NCBI GenBank assembly: GCA_017534885.1
Contig: JAFXVR010000038.1
Location: 103,869 to 167,868 of the forward strand
DNA: 64,000 nt
Direction of reading: 5' to 3'
Origin: Clostridia bacterium
GTDB lineage: Bacteria > Bacillota > Clostridia > Christensenellales > Aristaeellaceae
The position numbers were made by a program, and so were the translations under genes. Below are positions 44,959 to 54,060 of this stretch, in pieces. The notes under the pieces are model-generated. The model saw nothing but the letters and a program-made list of their open reading frames with translations, did not search any database and was not told the DNA's origin. Every line of letters begins with the position of its first letter. Position 1 is the first letter of the stretch.

Positions 44959-46968
44959 TTACACCTCCTCCGGGATCAGGGTGATGATCTCCTTGATGGG
45001 CATCAGCATGCTGTCACACTCATAAGCCCTGTGGCAGCTGAGGATGCGCTCCGCCGCCTCGCGCATGGCCGGGAAGCCCGCCCGGGTCAGCTGGTTGGCG
45101 TAAATCACCACATTCACCCCGTGGGCCTTGAACTCCTCTTCCGTCACCTGGTTGAAGGAGGTGGGCACCACCACCAGCGGCGTGACAGCGTCCTCAGCGC
45201 GGAAGGCGTCCACAAAGGCAAAGATTTCAGCCGGGTCTTTCTTGCGGCTGTGGATCATGATGGCGTCCGCCCCGGCCTTCACAAAGGCAAAGGCCCGCGC
45301 AAGGGCGTCGTCCAGGCCCTGCTCGAGGATCAGGCTCTCGATGCGGGCGCAGATCATGAAGTCCGCCGTCTTCTGCGCCTTCTTCCCGGCCGCGATCTTG
45401 GCTGAAAAGTTCTCGATGGTGTCCTGGGTCTGCTTCACTTCCGCGCCGAAGAGGGAGTTCTTCTTGAGCCCCACCTTGTCCTCGATGATGATCATGGACA
45501 CGCCCATCCGCTCCAAGGTGCGCACGGTATAGACGAAATGCTCCGTCAGCCCGCCGGTATCCCCGTCAAAGATAATGGGCTTGGTGGTAACCTCCATGAT
45601 GTCGTCAATGGTGCGGAAGCGGCTGGTCATGTCCACCAGCTCGATGTCCGGCTTGCCCTTAGCCGTGGAATCGCAGAGGGAGGAAATCCACATGGCGTCG
45701 AATTGCTTGGCCGCCCCGTCCTGGTAAACCGCGGTCTTCTCCACAATCAGCCCGGTGATGCCGCTGTGGGCTTCCATAGCGGTCACCAGCCCCTTCATGG
45801 CCAGCAGCTTTTTCAGGCGGCCGCGGCGGAGATCCGGCAGGGAAAGATCTCTGCGGGAGCGCTCCTCCAGCGCTTTGTACTTGGGATCGGAGGCATAGGG
45901 ATACTCCACCAGCTCGCCGCCATAGCCGGAGAGAATGTGCTCCACCTCCTCGCGGATGGGCCGCTGGAAGCCCTCGCGCCAGTCGTCGCCGTGCACCACA
46001 ATGTCAGGATGGTATTTCTCGAGGTTTTCCCGGTAGCTCAGCGCGGTCTGGGGCACCACCCGCCAAACGCCCGCAATGCTCTCGAACATCGCCCGCCGCT
46101 CCTCATAGGGCAGGAGGGGGAAGCGCTTGTAGCTGGCCACGGCCTCGTCGGTCATCACGCCCACCATGAGCCGGCCCAGCATGGCGGCCTTCCGGATAAT
46201 AGCGAAATGGCCGCTGTGCAACATATCCGACGAGAAGCACATGTAGACCAGACGGTTGTCCACCTCCCGCACCTTTGCGGACACCGTTCCAAGGTCTTCC
46301 TCGGTGTCGATCTCCGCGCAGAGCTGGCTCCCGACCTCCAGAGGCTTCAGCGTCAGCCGGTCCGTCACCCGGTTCAGGGCTTTCTCGGCGTAGCAGCGGG
46401 TCTCCCCCGCCTCCACAAAGCGCCCGATCTCTTCCAGCCAGGGCCGCCAGTCGTCCCGGTTCAGCTTATACAGCGGCTGGGCGGCCACGGCCTGTTCAAA
46501 GAACTCGACACCCACCGCCCGGATCCGGCCGTCCTCCACCACCGCCTTGAAGTCCTTTTCCGGCAGGGGCAGGGCCGAGGAAACCGCCATGCAGCTCTCG
46601 GGGGCTTCGATCGCCGTGGTCAGCACCCGGTACTCAAACACCAGATCGCCGTGGAGCATCAGGATATCGTCATCCAGATATTCGCGGGCGCACCAGATGG
46701 AATAGATATAGTTGGTCTCCCGGCAGCGGGGGTTGGGCACATAGCGCACCCGCAGGGGCAGGCCCAGGCCGGTGATGTACTCCTCAAGCACCTCCGCAAA
46801 AGGCCCGGTGGTCATCACCACTTCCCGCACCCCCGCCGCTGCCAGCAGCCGCAGCTGCCGGGACACAATGGTCTCGTCCGGTCTGATGGTGGTCATGCAC
46901 TTGGGATGCTCCGCGGTCAGGATGCCCATCCGGCTGCCCAGGCCGGAATTCAATATCAGCGCAATCAT
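44959..46968 (-). CDS. pepM: Three-domain fusion: NTP transferase, cytidylyltransferase and PEP mutase
   Basis: 669 residues; the start at 46968 (MIALILNSGLGSRMG) has GAGGAG upstream, while the longer frame to 47028 lacks one. Domains: (1) residues about 1-235, LicC-like nucleotidyltransferase (LNSGLGSRMG, EHPKCMT, ETNYIYSIW, MLHGDLVFE); (2) about 240-370, class I cytidylyltransferase (FSSDMLHSGHFAII with the HxGH motif, KRFPLLPYEERRAMFES, HGDDW); (3) about 388-669, PEP mutase (EAHSGITGLIVEK, DSTAKGKPDIELVDM, DGDTGG, and the signature EDKVGLKKNSLFG near residue 495). PEP mutase forms the C-P bond; the transferase domains would activate the phosphonate as a CMP- or NDP-derivative. First gene of the operon. 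Confidence 0.93.
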   Translation of the reverse strand: MIALILNSGLGSRMGILTAEHPKCMTTIRPDETIVSRQLRLLAAAGVREVVMTTGPFAEVLEEYITGLGLPLRVRYVPNPRCRETNYIYSIWCAREYLDDDILMLHGDLVFEYRVLTTAIEAPESCMAVSSALPLPEKDFKAVVEDGRIRAVGVEFFEQAVAAQPLYKLNRDDWRPWLEEIGRFVEAGETRCYAEKALNRVTDRLTLKPLEVGSQLCAEIDTEEDLGTVSAKVREVDNRLVYMCFSSDMLHSGHFAIIRKAAMLGRLMVGVMTDEAVASYKRFPLLPYEERRAMFESIAGVWRVVPQTALSYRENLEKYHPDIVVHGDDWREGFQRPIREEVEHILSGYGGELVEYPYASDPKYKALEERSRRDLSLPDLRRGRLKKLLAMKGLVTAMEAHSGITGLIVEKTAVYQDGAAKQFDAMWISSLCDSTAKGKPDIELVDMTSRFRTIDDIMEVTTKPIIFDGDTGGLTEHFVYTVRTLERMGVSMIIIEDKVGLKKNSLFGAEVKQTQDTIENFSAKIAAGKKAQKTADFMICARIESLILEQGLDDALARAFAFVKAGADAIMIHSRKKDPAEIFAFVDAFRAEDAVTPLVVVPTSFNQVTEEEFKAHGVNVVIYANQLTRAGFPAMREAAERILSCHRAYECDSMLMPIKEIITLIPEEV

Positions 46969-47034
46969 CAACGGAAGCTCCTCTCCCGGCTTCTTTTCCG
47001 CCGAGGGCGCGGACCGCCCCCAGCACACAGCAGC

Positions 47035-47062
47035 ATTATAGCATATTTCACCGGGATTGCAA
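47035..47062 (-). promoter_or_regulatory. Promoter of the phosphonate operon
   Basis: Minus strand TTGCAA (47062-47057), 16-bp spacer, perfect TATAAT (47040-47035), 67 bp before the chosen pepM start. It faces away from the sugar transporter promoter. Confidence 0.75.
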
Positions 47063-47140
47063 AGCCGGGACAGGAATCATCAAAGGTTGCGCAGATCACA
47101 TCAGTCACGCCATCCCGCCGCTGTTCCGGCTCTCCTGCTG

Positions 47141-47169
47141 TTGACGAACGCCAGCGCATCTGTTATAAT
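47141..47169 (+). promoter_or_regulatory. Promoter of the sugar transporter-anmK operon
   Basis: TTGACG (47141-47146), 17-bp spacer, perfect TATAAT (47164-47169). Confidence 0.85.
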
Positions 47170-47218
47170 ACAGCCAATTGGTGCCTGAGCATCAAATCAA
47201 GAAAGGAAGATGTTTGGT

Positions 47219-48472
47219 ATGAAGCGTATCCTGGCTGTGCTGCTCGTGATGGCGCTGCTCATGTCCTGCGTGAGCCTCGCCGTGGCGGAAGAGAAGAAAT
47301 CTCTGACCGTGTGGATTCCTCAGTACCAGTTCAGCAAGGCTGAGGACGCCATCTCTGACCAGGATTTCTGGGACGGCGTGTTTGACAAGTTCGAGGAAGA
47401 GAACAACTGCGAAGTCAAGGTGGAGATCGTGGGCTGGGGCGTCTACGGCGACACCTTCTTCACCAGCCTCCTCAACGAGGACGGCCCCGACGTCGTGTAC
47501 GTGACCGACAACTACGATCTGGTCAAGCGCGACCTGCTGCTGGGTCTGGATCCCTACCTGACCGATGAGCAGAAGGACAACTACATCCTCTGGAGCACCG
47601 CGCCCGAGAACGCCGCTGGCGAGAAGGTCATTGTGCCCATGGACGACGGCGTGGCCATCGGCTATGTCAACACCGACATCCTGGCGGAAGCCGGTTACGA
47701 TGAGCTGCCCTTGGAATGGGACGCTTTCATCGAAGCGGGCAAGATCATCCAGGAAAAGACCGGCAAGCGCGCCTTCCTGCAGAACTGGGGCGCCACCAGC
47801 GGCACCAGCGCGCTGATGCTGGCCTTCTGGCCCTACTACTTCCAGGCCGGCGGCAAGATGCTGGATGAGAACGGCCAGATCAGCATCAACAACGAGGCGG
47901 GTCTGAAAACCGTCGAGTTCCTCAAGAAGCTTTTTGACGAGGGCATCTTCGACGAGGACATCGTGACCGAGAGCGAGTCCGTGGACAAGTTCGCGAACGG
48001 CGAGGTGGCCTACATCGTGGCTGACCTGAACAAGGGCAACACCACCTTCACCCCCGCCGGCGTCAACTGGCAGTACGTCTTCTCCCTGAAGGGCGACGCC
48101 GGCTTTGGCGCCCGCACCGCCACCGACTCCTTCGCCGTCAACAAGAAGACCCTGGAGCGCGGCAACGACGAGCTGGCCGTAAAGGCTCTGGTGTACATCA
48201 CCTCCGGCGAAGTCATGGACGCCTTCCACTCCCAGATCTTCTATCTGCCGCCCTACACCAAGGACGCCTCCTTTGTCAAGGACGAGGCCCTCTACGCCCT
48301 GACCAGCGCCCACTCCGACGCGATCTACGTGGTGGAAGAGTTCGAAGCCAAGAAGTCCTTCGAGGACACTCTGCTGGCCAATATCCAGGATATGTTCCAG
48401 GGCAACCTGACACCCCAGGAAGTGCTGGATGAGACCATGGAGTACTACAACACCCAGCTCAAGGAAGAGTAA
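47219..48472 (+). CDS. Sugar ABC transporter substrate-binding protein (CUT1)
   Basis: 417 residues, family 1 extracellular solute-binding protein. Start at 47219 (MKRILAVLL) is preferred over the ATG at 47210, which abuts the GAAAGGAAG site. The signal peptide LLMSCVSLAVAEEKK is ambiguous: LMSC could be a lipobox, but AVA-EE also fits signal peptidase I. The mature part has the usual N-lobe (LTVWIPQYQFSKAEDA) and a hinge with FYLPPYTKD. It heads a binding protein-permease-permease-anmK operon. Its partner kinase AnmK suggests a muropeptide-derived amino sugar as substrate (inference). Confidence 0.93.
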   Translation: MKRILAVLLVMALLMSCVSLAVAEEKKSLTVWIPQYQFSKAEDAISDQDFWDGVFDKFEEENNCEVKVEIVGWGVYGDTFFTSLLNEDGPDVVYVTDNYDLVKRDLLLGLDPYLTDEQKDNYILWSTAPENAAGEKVIVPMDDGVAIGYVNTDILAEAGYDELPLEWDAFIEAGKIIQEKTGKRAFLQNWGATSGTSALMLAFWPYYFQAGGKMLDENGQISINNEAGLKTVEFLKKLFDEGIFDEDIVTESESVDKFANGEVAYIVADLNKGNTTFTPAGVNWQYVFSLKGDAGFGARTATDSFAVNKKTLERGNDELAVKALVYITSGEVMDAFHSQIFYLPPYTKDASFVKDEALYALTSAHSDAIYVVEEFEAKKSFEDTLLANIQDMFQGNLTPQEVLDETMEYYNTQLKEE

Positions 48473-48558
48473 TTCCTCCCGCGAAGGGCTCCGGCAGCTG
48501 CGGCTGACCGGAGCCTTTCTTGAGGGGAGATTTGGCTGTTACAGCCGGAGGTGATTCC

Positions 48559-49461
48559 ATGCAAACCGCAAAGCCGCGCTGGACCCGGCGGCGGCGCAAC
48601 CAGGCGCTCATCGGCGCGGCCTATATCGCGCCAAGCTTTATCCTGATGTTCATCTTCAACGTGGCGCCCATCTTCCTGAGCATCTATTTTTCCTTTACCA
48701 AATATGACATGACCGCCGCTCCCCAGTGGGTGGGCTTCGACAACTACATCAAGCTCGGCGCCAACAAATACCTGGGCATGGTGCTGGAGAACACCGTGCA
48801 GTACGTGCTGATCACGGTGCCCATCCAGACCATTCTGGCGCTGCTTATCGCCGCCTTCATCGCCGAAAACATGAAGAACCGCTACGGTTCCTTCATGCGC
48901 AGTGTCATCTTTATTCCGGTCATCGCTTCCCTGATCGCTTCAGCCGCCGTGTGGAATGTCATGTACCAGCCCAAGGGCGGCCTGATCAACCAGTGCATGA
49001 ATTTCCTGGGCTTTGAGTCTGTCAATTTCCTGGGCAAAAAAGCCACCGCCATGCCCAGCGTGGCCGCGGTAGCCATCTGGAAGAGCACCGGCTATTACAT
49101 GGTGATCTACTACGCGGGCATCATGAACGTGCCCGGCGAGGTTCGGGAGGCCGCCATTGTGGACGGCGCATCCCCGATCCAACGCTTCTGGTACATCACC
49201 CTGCCCATTCTCAGGCCCATCACCTATATGATCGTCACCCTCGGCATCATCGGCTCCTTCCAGGTGTTTGACCTGGTCTACAAAATGACCGGCGGCGGGC
49301 CGGGCCGGGCGACCCTCACCGTGGCCTACATGATTTACTCCTATGCCTTCCAGGACAAGCGGATGGGCTATGCCTGCGCTTTGGCCGTAGGACTGCTGGT
49401 GGTCATTCTGCTGATCCATCAGCTGCAGACCCTGTTTTTCAAGGAGCGTGACGGCCAATGA
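48559..49461 (+). CDS. Sugar ABC transporter permease (CUT1, MalF-like)
   Basis: 300 residues, six membrane helices. Start at 48559 is fixed by GGAGGTGATTCC; the upstream ATG at 48520 lies in the spacer. Permease loop EVREAAIVDGASPIQRFWYITLPILRPITY near residue 195 contacts the ATPase. Overlaps the next gene by 4 bp (ATGA). Confidence 0.95.
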   Translation: MQTAKPRWTRRRRNQALIGAAYIAPSFILMFIFNVAPIFLSIYFSFTKYDMTAAPQWVGFDNYIKLGANKYLGMVLENTVQYVLITVPIQTILALLIAAFIAENMKNRYGSFMRSVIFIPVIASLIASAAVWNVMYQPKGGLINQCMNFLGFESVNFLGKKATAMPSVAAVAIWKSTGYYMVIYYAGIMNVPGEVREAAIVDGASPIQRFWYITLPILRPITYMIVTLGIIGSFQVFDLVYKMTGGGPGRATLTVAYMIYSYAFQDKRMGYACALAVGLLVVILLIHQLQTLFFKERDGQ

Positions 49462-50273
49462 AAAAGCGGTTGACCTTCGGCAAGGCGGCCGGCGTGGTGC
49501 TGGTCACGCTCTTCGCCATCCTCTGCGTGCTGCCCCTGCTCTACATGGTGGCGGTGTCCTTCACCGATTCGGAATCGCTGTACATCGGGCTGAAGGACCT
49601 GCGCTTTGACTTCAGCAATTTCGAGTACGCCATCACCAAGCGCAATTTCGGCCTGGCCCTCAAGAACAGCGTCATCACGGTCATCGGCTCCTGCCTGCTG
49701 GTGGACATCGTGTCCGCCATGGCGGCTTACGGCTTTGAGAAGAAGCCCGTGCCCGGCAAGGAAACCCTCTTCCAGGGCTATCTGGCCACCATGATGATCC
49801 CCGGGCAAGTCATCCTGATTCCCATGTTCATGATGATCAACAAGGCCCACCTGACCAACACCTTTGCCGCGCTGATCCTGCCCATGGTGGGCGCTTTCGG
49901 CATTTTCCTGATGCGTCAGTTCATGGTGGCGGTTTCCAATGATCTGCTGGAGGCCGCTGAGATCGACGGCTGCGGGGAGCTCCGGCGCTTTGTGACCATC
50001 GTGCTGCCGCTGGTGCAGCCAGCCCTGATCACCCTGACCATCTTCACCTTCAACGCCACCTGGAACAACTTCCTCTGGCCGCTGATCATCAACACCCGCT
50101 CAGAGATGGCCACCCTGCCGGTCACCATGTCCACCCTGTCCAGCAATTCCACCACCAATTACGGCATGGTGATGGCCGGTGCCACCCTGACCTTCCTCTT
50201 CCCCTTTGTGCTGTACATCTTCCTGCAGAAGCAGTTTGTGGAGGGCATTGCCCTCGGCGGCGTGAAGGGGTGA
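49458..50273 (+). CDS. Sugar ABC transporter permease (CUT1, MalG-like)
   Basis: 271 residues, six membrane helices. EAA loop DLLEAAEIDGCGELRRFVTIVLPLVQPALI near residue 160, and the typical CUT1 MalG-like end KQFVEGIALGGVKG. Pairs with the upstream permease; no ATPase gene in the operon, so the orphan UgpC/MsmX-like ATPase at 15492 may serve it. Followed by anmK after 4 bp. Confidence 0.96.
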   Translation: MKKRLTFGKAAGVVLVTLFAILCVLPLLYMVAVSFTDSESLYIGLKDLRFDFSNFEYAITKRNFGLALKNSVITVIGSCLLVDIVSAMAAYGFEKKPVPGKETLFQGYLATMMIPGQVILIPMFMMINKAHLTNTFAALILPMVGAFGIFLMRQFMVAVSNDLLEAAEIDGCGELRRFVTIVLPLVQPALITLTIFTFNATWNNFLWPLIINTRSEMATLPVTMSTLSSNSTTNYGMVMAGATLTFLFPFVLYIFLQKQFVEGIALGGVKG

Positions 50274-50277
50274 GGAT

Positions 50278-51459
50278 ATGCATCCGCTGCAGCGTATCCG
50301 GGAGAAAGAAAGCCTGCTGGTCATCGGCCTGATGAGCGGCACCTCGGCGGACGGCATGGACGCCGCGCTGGCGGAAATCACCGGAGCCGGATTGAACACC
50401 CGGGTGAAACCGCTGGGCTTTGTCTCCCTTTCCTATCCCGCTGAGATCCGTGAGGAGATTCTGCGCCTGGCCTCCGGCGACGCGGGCGGGAGCCGGGATC
50501 TGTGCCTCTTCCACTTCCTGCTGGGCGAGCTCTCTCTGGAAGCCTGCAGGGCGGTCTGCCGCCAGACGGGCGTCTCCCCGGAACAGATTGATCTGGTGGG
50601 CAGCCACGGCCAGACCCTCTATCACGCGCCCGCGGCGGAAAGCTATCTCGGGCGTCCCGTCCGCGGCACGCTGCAGCTGGGCGAGGCCTCGGTGATCTGC
50701 GAAGGCCTGGGCTGCCCCGTGGTCAGCGATTTCCGGGTACGGGATCTGGCGGCCAGAGGCCAGGGCGCGCCGCTGGTGCCCTACGCCGAGTACCTGCTGT
50801 ACCGTCAGGCAGACCGTTCGGTGGGCCTGCAGAACATCGGCGGCATCGGCAACCTGACCGTCCTGCCCGCGGGCGGCGCGCCGGAGGATACCTTCGCCTT
50901 CGACACCGGCCCAGGCAACATGGTCATCGACCAGCTCATCAGCCGCATGACCGGCGGGGAGCAGCGCTATGACGCCGATGGCCGCATCGCCGCGTCAGGC
51001 CGGATCAGCGAGGCGCTCCTCAGCTGGATGCTGGACGACGAATACCTGCGCCAGCCTCCCCCCAAGACCACCGGCCGGGAGCGCTACGGCAAAGCTTATG
51101 TGGACGCCCTGACCGCCAGGGGCGATGCTCTGGGTCTCACCGCCGCTGATCTGGCGGCCACCGCCACCCGTTTCACCGCGGCCTGCGTCCTCGCGGCCTA
51201 CCGCGACTTTTGCCCGGTGAAGCCCGATGAGCTGATCATCGGCGGCGGCGGCAGCCGGAATCCCACCCTCCTGCGCTTCCTGCGGGATCTTCTGCCCATC
51301 CCTGTGCGCCTCAACGAGGAGCTCGGCTTTGACAGCGAGGCCAAGGAGGCCATCGCCTTTGCCATCCTTGCCAGCGAGTGCGTGCACGGATGCTGCAACA
51401 ACGTCCCCTCGGTCACCGGGGCCAGCCATCCGGTGGTCATGGGCAAAATCAGCCTGTAG
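50278..51459 (+). CDS. anmK: Anhydro-N-acetylmuramic acid kinase
   Basis: 393 residues; phosphorylates 1,6-anhydro-MurNAc with ring opening to MurNAc-6-phosphate in cell-wall recycling. Motifs: IGLMSGTSADGMDAALAEI (nucleotide-binding), DLVGSHGQTLYH with the catalytic Asp region, LQNIGGIGNLTVLP, FDTGPGNMVID and IIGGGGSRNPTLL. The ribosome binding site GAGGAT-type is in the upstream permease stop region. Last gene of the transporter operon. No murQ etherase or mupG is nearby. Confidence 0.96.
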   Translation: MHPLQRIREKESLLVIGLMSGTSADGMDAALAEITGAGLNTRVKPLGFVSLSYPAEIREEILRLASGDAGGSRDLCLFHFLLGELSLEACRAVCRQTGVSPEQIDLVGSHGQTLYHAPAAESYLGRPVRGTLQLGEASVICEGLGCPVVSDFRVRDLAARGQGAPLVPYAEYLLYRQADRSVGLQNIGGIGNLTVLPAGGAPEDTFAFDTGPGNMVIDQLISRMTGGEQRYDADGRIAASGRISEALLSWMLDDEYLRQPPPKTTGRERYGKAYVDALTARGDALGLTAADLAATATRFTAACVLAAYRDFCPVKPDELIIGGGGSRNPTLLRFLRDLLPIPVRLNEELGFDSEAKEAIAFAILASECVHGCCNNVPSVTGASHPVVMGKISL

Positions 51460-51484
51460 CGCCTCCAGCGTGCGAATTGTGCTG

Positions 51485-51525
51485 AAAAAGGCACCGGCCG
51501 TTTGAATCAGCCGATGCCCTTTTTG
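51485..51525. terminator. Bidirectional terminator between anmK and ackA
   Basis: GGCA(C)CGGC (51490-51498) pairs with GCCG(A)TGCC (51510-51518), one internal mismatch, with A5 before and CTTTTT after. Confidence 0.8.
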
Positions 51526-51533
51526 CATTTATC

Positions 51534-52745
51534 TCAGTGCTTCACAAGCTCCAGCGTGTCCCGGGCGATCATGATTTCCTCGTTGGTGGGGATGACCAGC
51601 AGCTTCATCTTGCTGTCGTCCGTGGAAATCACGCACTCGGTGGCGTGGCCGTCCGCACAGGCCATGTTGCGGGCGTGGTCGAGCTTCGCGCCCATCCACT
51701 CCATGCCGGTCAGGATGCGCTCGCGCAGGGCGCCGTTGTTCTCGCCGATGCCAGCGGTGAACACGATCATGTCACAGCCGCCCATGGCCGCCACGAAGCT
51801 GCCGATGTACTTCTGGATGCCGTACACCAGCATATCCCGGGCCAGCATGGCGTCGCCGTGATAGTTGTCGGCGGCGTTGTCCACGTCGCGCATGTCGTTG
51901 CTCAGGCCGCTGATGCCCAGGAGTCCGGACTCCTTGTTCATCATGTTCAGCACTTCGTCAACGGTCATGTTCTCATTGTTGGCGATGAACTGCACCACCG
52001 CGGGGTCGCAGGTGCCGCAGCGGGTGCCCATCAGCAGGCCGTCCAATGGCGTCAGGCCCATGGTGGTGTCCACGCACTTGCCGTCCACCACGGCGCTCAG
52101 GCTGGAGCCGTTGCCCAGGTGGCAGATGATCATTTTGGTGCCCAGCTGGCTGATGCCCAGGAATTCGCACACGCGCTTGCTCACATAGCGGTGGCTGGTG
52201 CCGTGGAAGCCGTACTTGCGCACGCCGTACTTGGTCAGGAACTTCTTGGGCACGCCGTACATATAGGCCTTGGGCGGCATGGTCTGATGGAAAGCGGTGT
52301 CGAACACAGCCACCTGGGGGGTGGTGGGCATGACCTTTTCGCAGGCCTCGATGCCCATCAGGTTGGCGGGATTGTGGAGGGGGCCCAGCGGGATGCACTC
52401 GCGGATGGCGTCCTTCACCGCCTGGTTGACGATCACGGAAGCGGAGAACTTGGTGCCGCCGTGCAGCACGCGATGGCCCACCGCGCCGATCTCGTTCATG
52501 GAGCGGATCGCGCCCTTCTCCTCGTCCAGCAAGGCTTTGAGCATCATCTCAGTGGCCTGGACGTGGGTGTCGATCATCACGCCCTCCACCTCGTAGACTT
52601 CCTTGCCCACCACCTGCTTCTGATGGCCGGGCTTGCCGGTGCCGATGCGCTCCACCAGGCCCTTGGCGATCATCTTCTCGCCGTCCATGTCGATCAGCTG
52701 ATACTTCAGCGAGGAAGAACCGGCGTTGACAACTAAGATTTTCAT
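51534..52745 (-). CDS. ackA: Acetate kinase
   Basis: 403 residues; acetyl phosphate + ADP to acetate + ATP, the terminal ATP-forming step of acetate fermentation. N-terminal KILVVNAGSSSLKYQLID, catalytic region FDTAFHQTMP, HGTSHRYVSKR, HLGNGSSLSAVVDGKCVDTTMG and FTAGIGENNG. Lies 67 bp downstream of pta in the same direction. Confidence 0.99.
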   Translation of the reverse strand: MKILVVNAGSSSLKYQLIDMDGEKMIAKGLVERIGTGKPGHQKQVVGKEVYEVEGVMIDTHVQATEMMLKALLDEEKGAIRSMNEIGAVGHRVLHGGTKFSASVIVNQAVKDAIRECIPLGPLHNPANLMGIEACEKVMPTTPQVAVFDTAFHQTMPPKAYMYGVPKKFLTKYGVRKYGFHGTSHRYVSKRVCEFLGISQLGTKMIICHLGNGSSLSAVVDGKCVDTTMGLTPLDGLLMGTRCGTCDPAVVQFIANNENMTVDEVLNMMNKESGLLGISGLSNDMRDVDNAADNYHGDAMLARDMLVYGIQKYIGSFVAAMGGCDMIVFTAGIGENNGALRERILTGMEWMGAKLDHARNMACADGHATECVISTDDSKMKLLVIPTNEEIMIARDTLELVKH

Positions 52746-52812
52746 GGGAACCGTCTCCTTCTCTGGTTGATGTGCCCGGCGGCAAAGTCCGCCCGGCTGT
52801 ATGGCTCGAAGC

Positions 52813-53814
52813 TCAGCCCTGAGCGATGACCGCCACCGCCGCCACCGTGTTCACGATCTCCTCTACGTTGCAGCCGCGGCTGAGGTCGTTGACCGGCTTT
52901 GCCAGGCCCTGGATGATCGGGCCGATGGCCTTGGCGCCCGCCAGGCGCTGCACCAGCTTGTAACCGATATTGCCCGCGCCCAGGTTGGGGAAGATCAGGA
53001 CGTTGGGGTTGTGGCCGGCCACGGGGCTGCCGGGGGCCTTCAGGTTGGCCACCTCGGGCACCAGCGCGGCGTCCGCCTGGAGCTCGCCGTCCAGCTGGAG
53101 ATCAGGCGCCAGCTCCTTGGCTTTGGCAGTGGCCTGCTGCACCAGGGTCACCACGTCATGCTTGGCGCTTCCCTTGGTGGAGAAGGACAGCATGGCCACC
53201 CGGGGCTCAGCCTGAAGCAGGCTCTTGCAGGTGTTGGCCGTGGCCAGGGCGATAGCCGCCAGCTCGTCCGCGTTGGGCTCGATGTTCACAGCGCAGTCGC
53301 CGAAGAGCATCACGCCGTCGTCGCCGTATTCCTTGGTCTGCAGCTCCATGATGAAGCAGCTGGAAGCCGTCGAGATGCCGGGCGCCATCTTGATGATCTG
53401 CAGGGCGGGGCGGAGCACATTGCCCGTGGAGTTGATCGCGCCGGCCACCATGCCGTCGGCGTCATCCATCTTGAGCATCATGGTCGCAAAGTACAGGGTG
53501 TTCTTGTAGACCAGGTCACGGGCCTGCTCGATGGTCATGCCCTTCTTCTGGCGCAGTTCACAGAGCTTGGCCGCGTAGGCTTCGCTCTTCTCGCAGGTCT
53601 CCGGATCCACGATGCTGACGCCGCTCAGGTCGGTGCCGGTCTTCGCCGCCACGGCCTGAATCTCTTCCGGCTTGCCTACCAGCGTGATCTTCGCCAGACC
53701 TTCCGCCACAATGGCCGCCGCTGCCTGCACTGTGCGGGGCTCGCTGCCCTCCGCCAGCACGATATGCTTGACATTGGTCTTCGCCTGCGCCTTGATGCGC
53801 TCAATCACAGACAT
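52813..53814 (-). CDS. pta: Phosphate acetyltransferase
   Basis: 333 residues; acetyl-CoA + Pi to acetyl phosphate + CoA, feeding AckA. The start at 53814 (MSVIERIKAQAKTN) follows GGAGGCGTTTTCC; the longer frame to 53904 overlaps the promoter. Conserved KHIVLAEGSEPRTVQAA, GAINSTGNVLRPALQII, MLSFSTKGSAKHD, and VAGHNPNVLIFPNLGAGNIGYKLVQRL. Short Pta form, without the DRTGG regulatory domain. Confidence 0.98.
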   Translation of the reverse strand: MSVIERIKAQAKTNVKHIVLAEGSEPRTVQAAAAIVAEGLAKITLVGKPEEIQAVAAKTGTDLSGVSIVDPETCEKSEAYAAKLCELRQKKGMTIEQARDLVYKNTLYFATMMLKMDDADGMVAGAINSTGNVLRPALQIIKMAPGISTASSCFIMELQTKEYGDDGVMLFGDCAVNIEPNADELAAIALATANTCKSLLQAEPRVAMLSFSTKGSAKHDVVTLVQQATAKAKELAPDLQLDGELQADAALVPEVANLKAPGSPVAGHNPNVLIFPNLGAGNIGYKLVQRLAGAKAIGPIIQGLAKPVNDLSRGCNVEEIVNTVAAVAVIAQG

Positions 53815-53862
53815 GGAAAACGCCTCCTTCTGTTCAGTCAGTCCGCATAAGCGACTGATTTT

Positions 53863-53868
53863 ATTATA
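53863..53868 (-). promoter_or_regulatory. -10 element of the pta-ackA promoter
   Basis: Perfect minus strand TATAAT (53868-53863), 49 bp before pta. A matching -35 box is weak (TTTTAT at 17 bp). Confidence 0.5.
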
Positions 53869-54000
53869 ACGGATTCTTCCGCGAAATAAAAGGGGGCGCG
53901 GCAACTTTTTTCACGATAAGCGGCAAAATTTGGTGATATTTTGGTTGTCTCTTGGTTGTCCTGCCTTCCGCGCCCCGCTTGAAGTGTTTCCTGCCCGCTA

Positions 54001-54029
54001 TTCACAACCCGCCCTTTTTATGCTATACT
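54001..54029 (+). promoter_or_regulatory. Promoter of uppP
   Basis: TTCACA (54001-54006), 17-bp spacer, TATACT (54024-54029), 31 bp before the start codon. Confidence 0.75.
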
Positions 54030-54060
54030 GCATAGGAAGCCTAAAAAAGGGGGAATTGCG

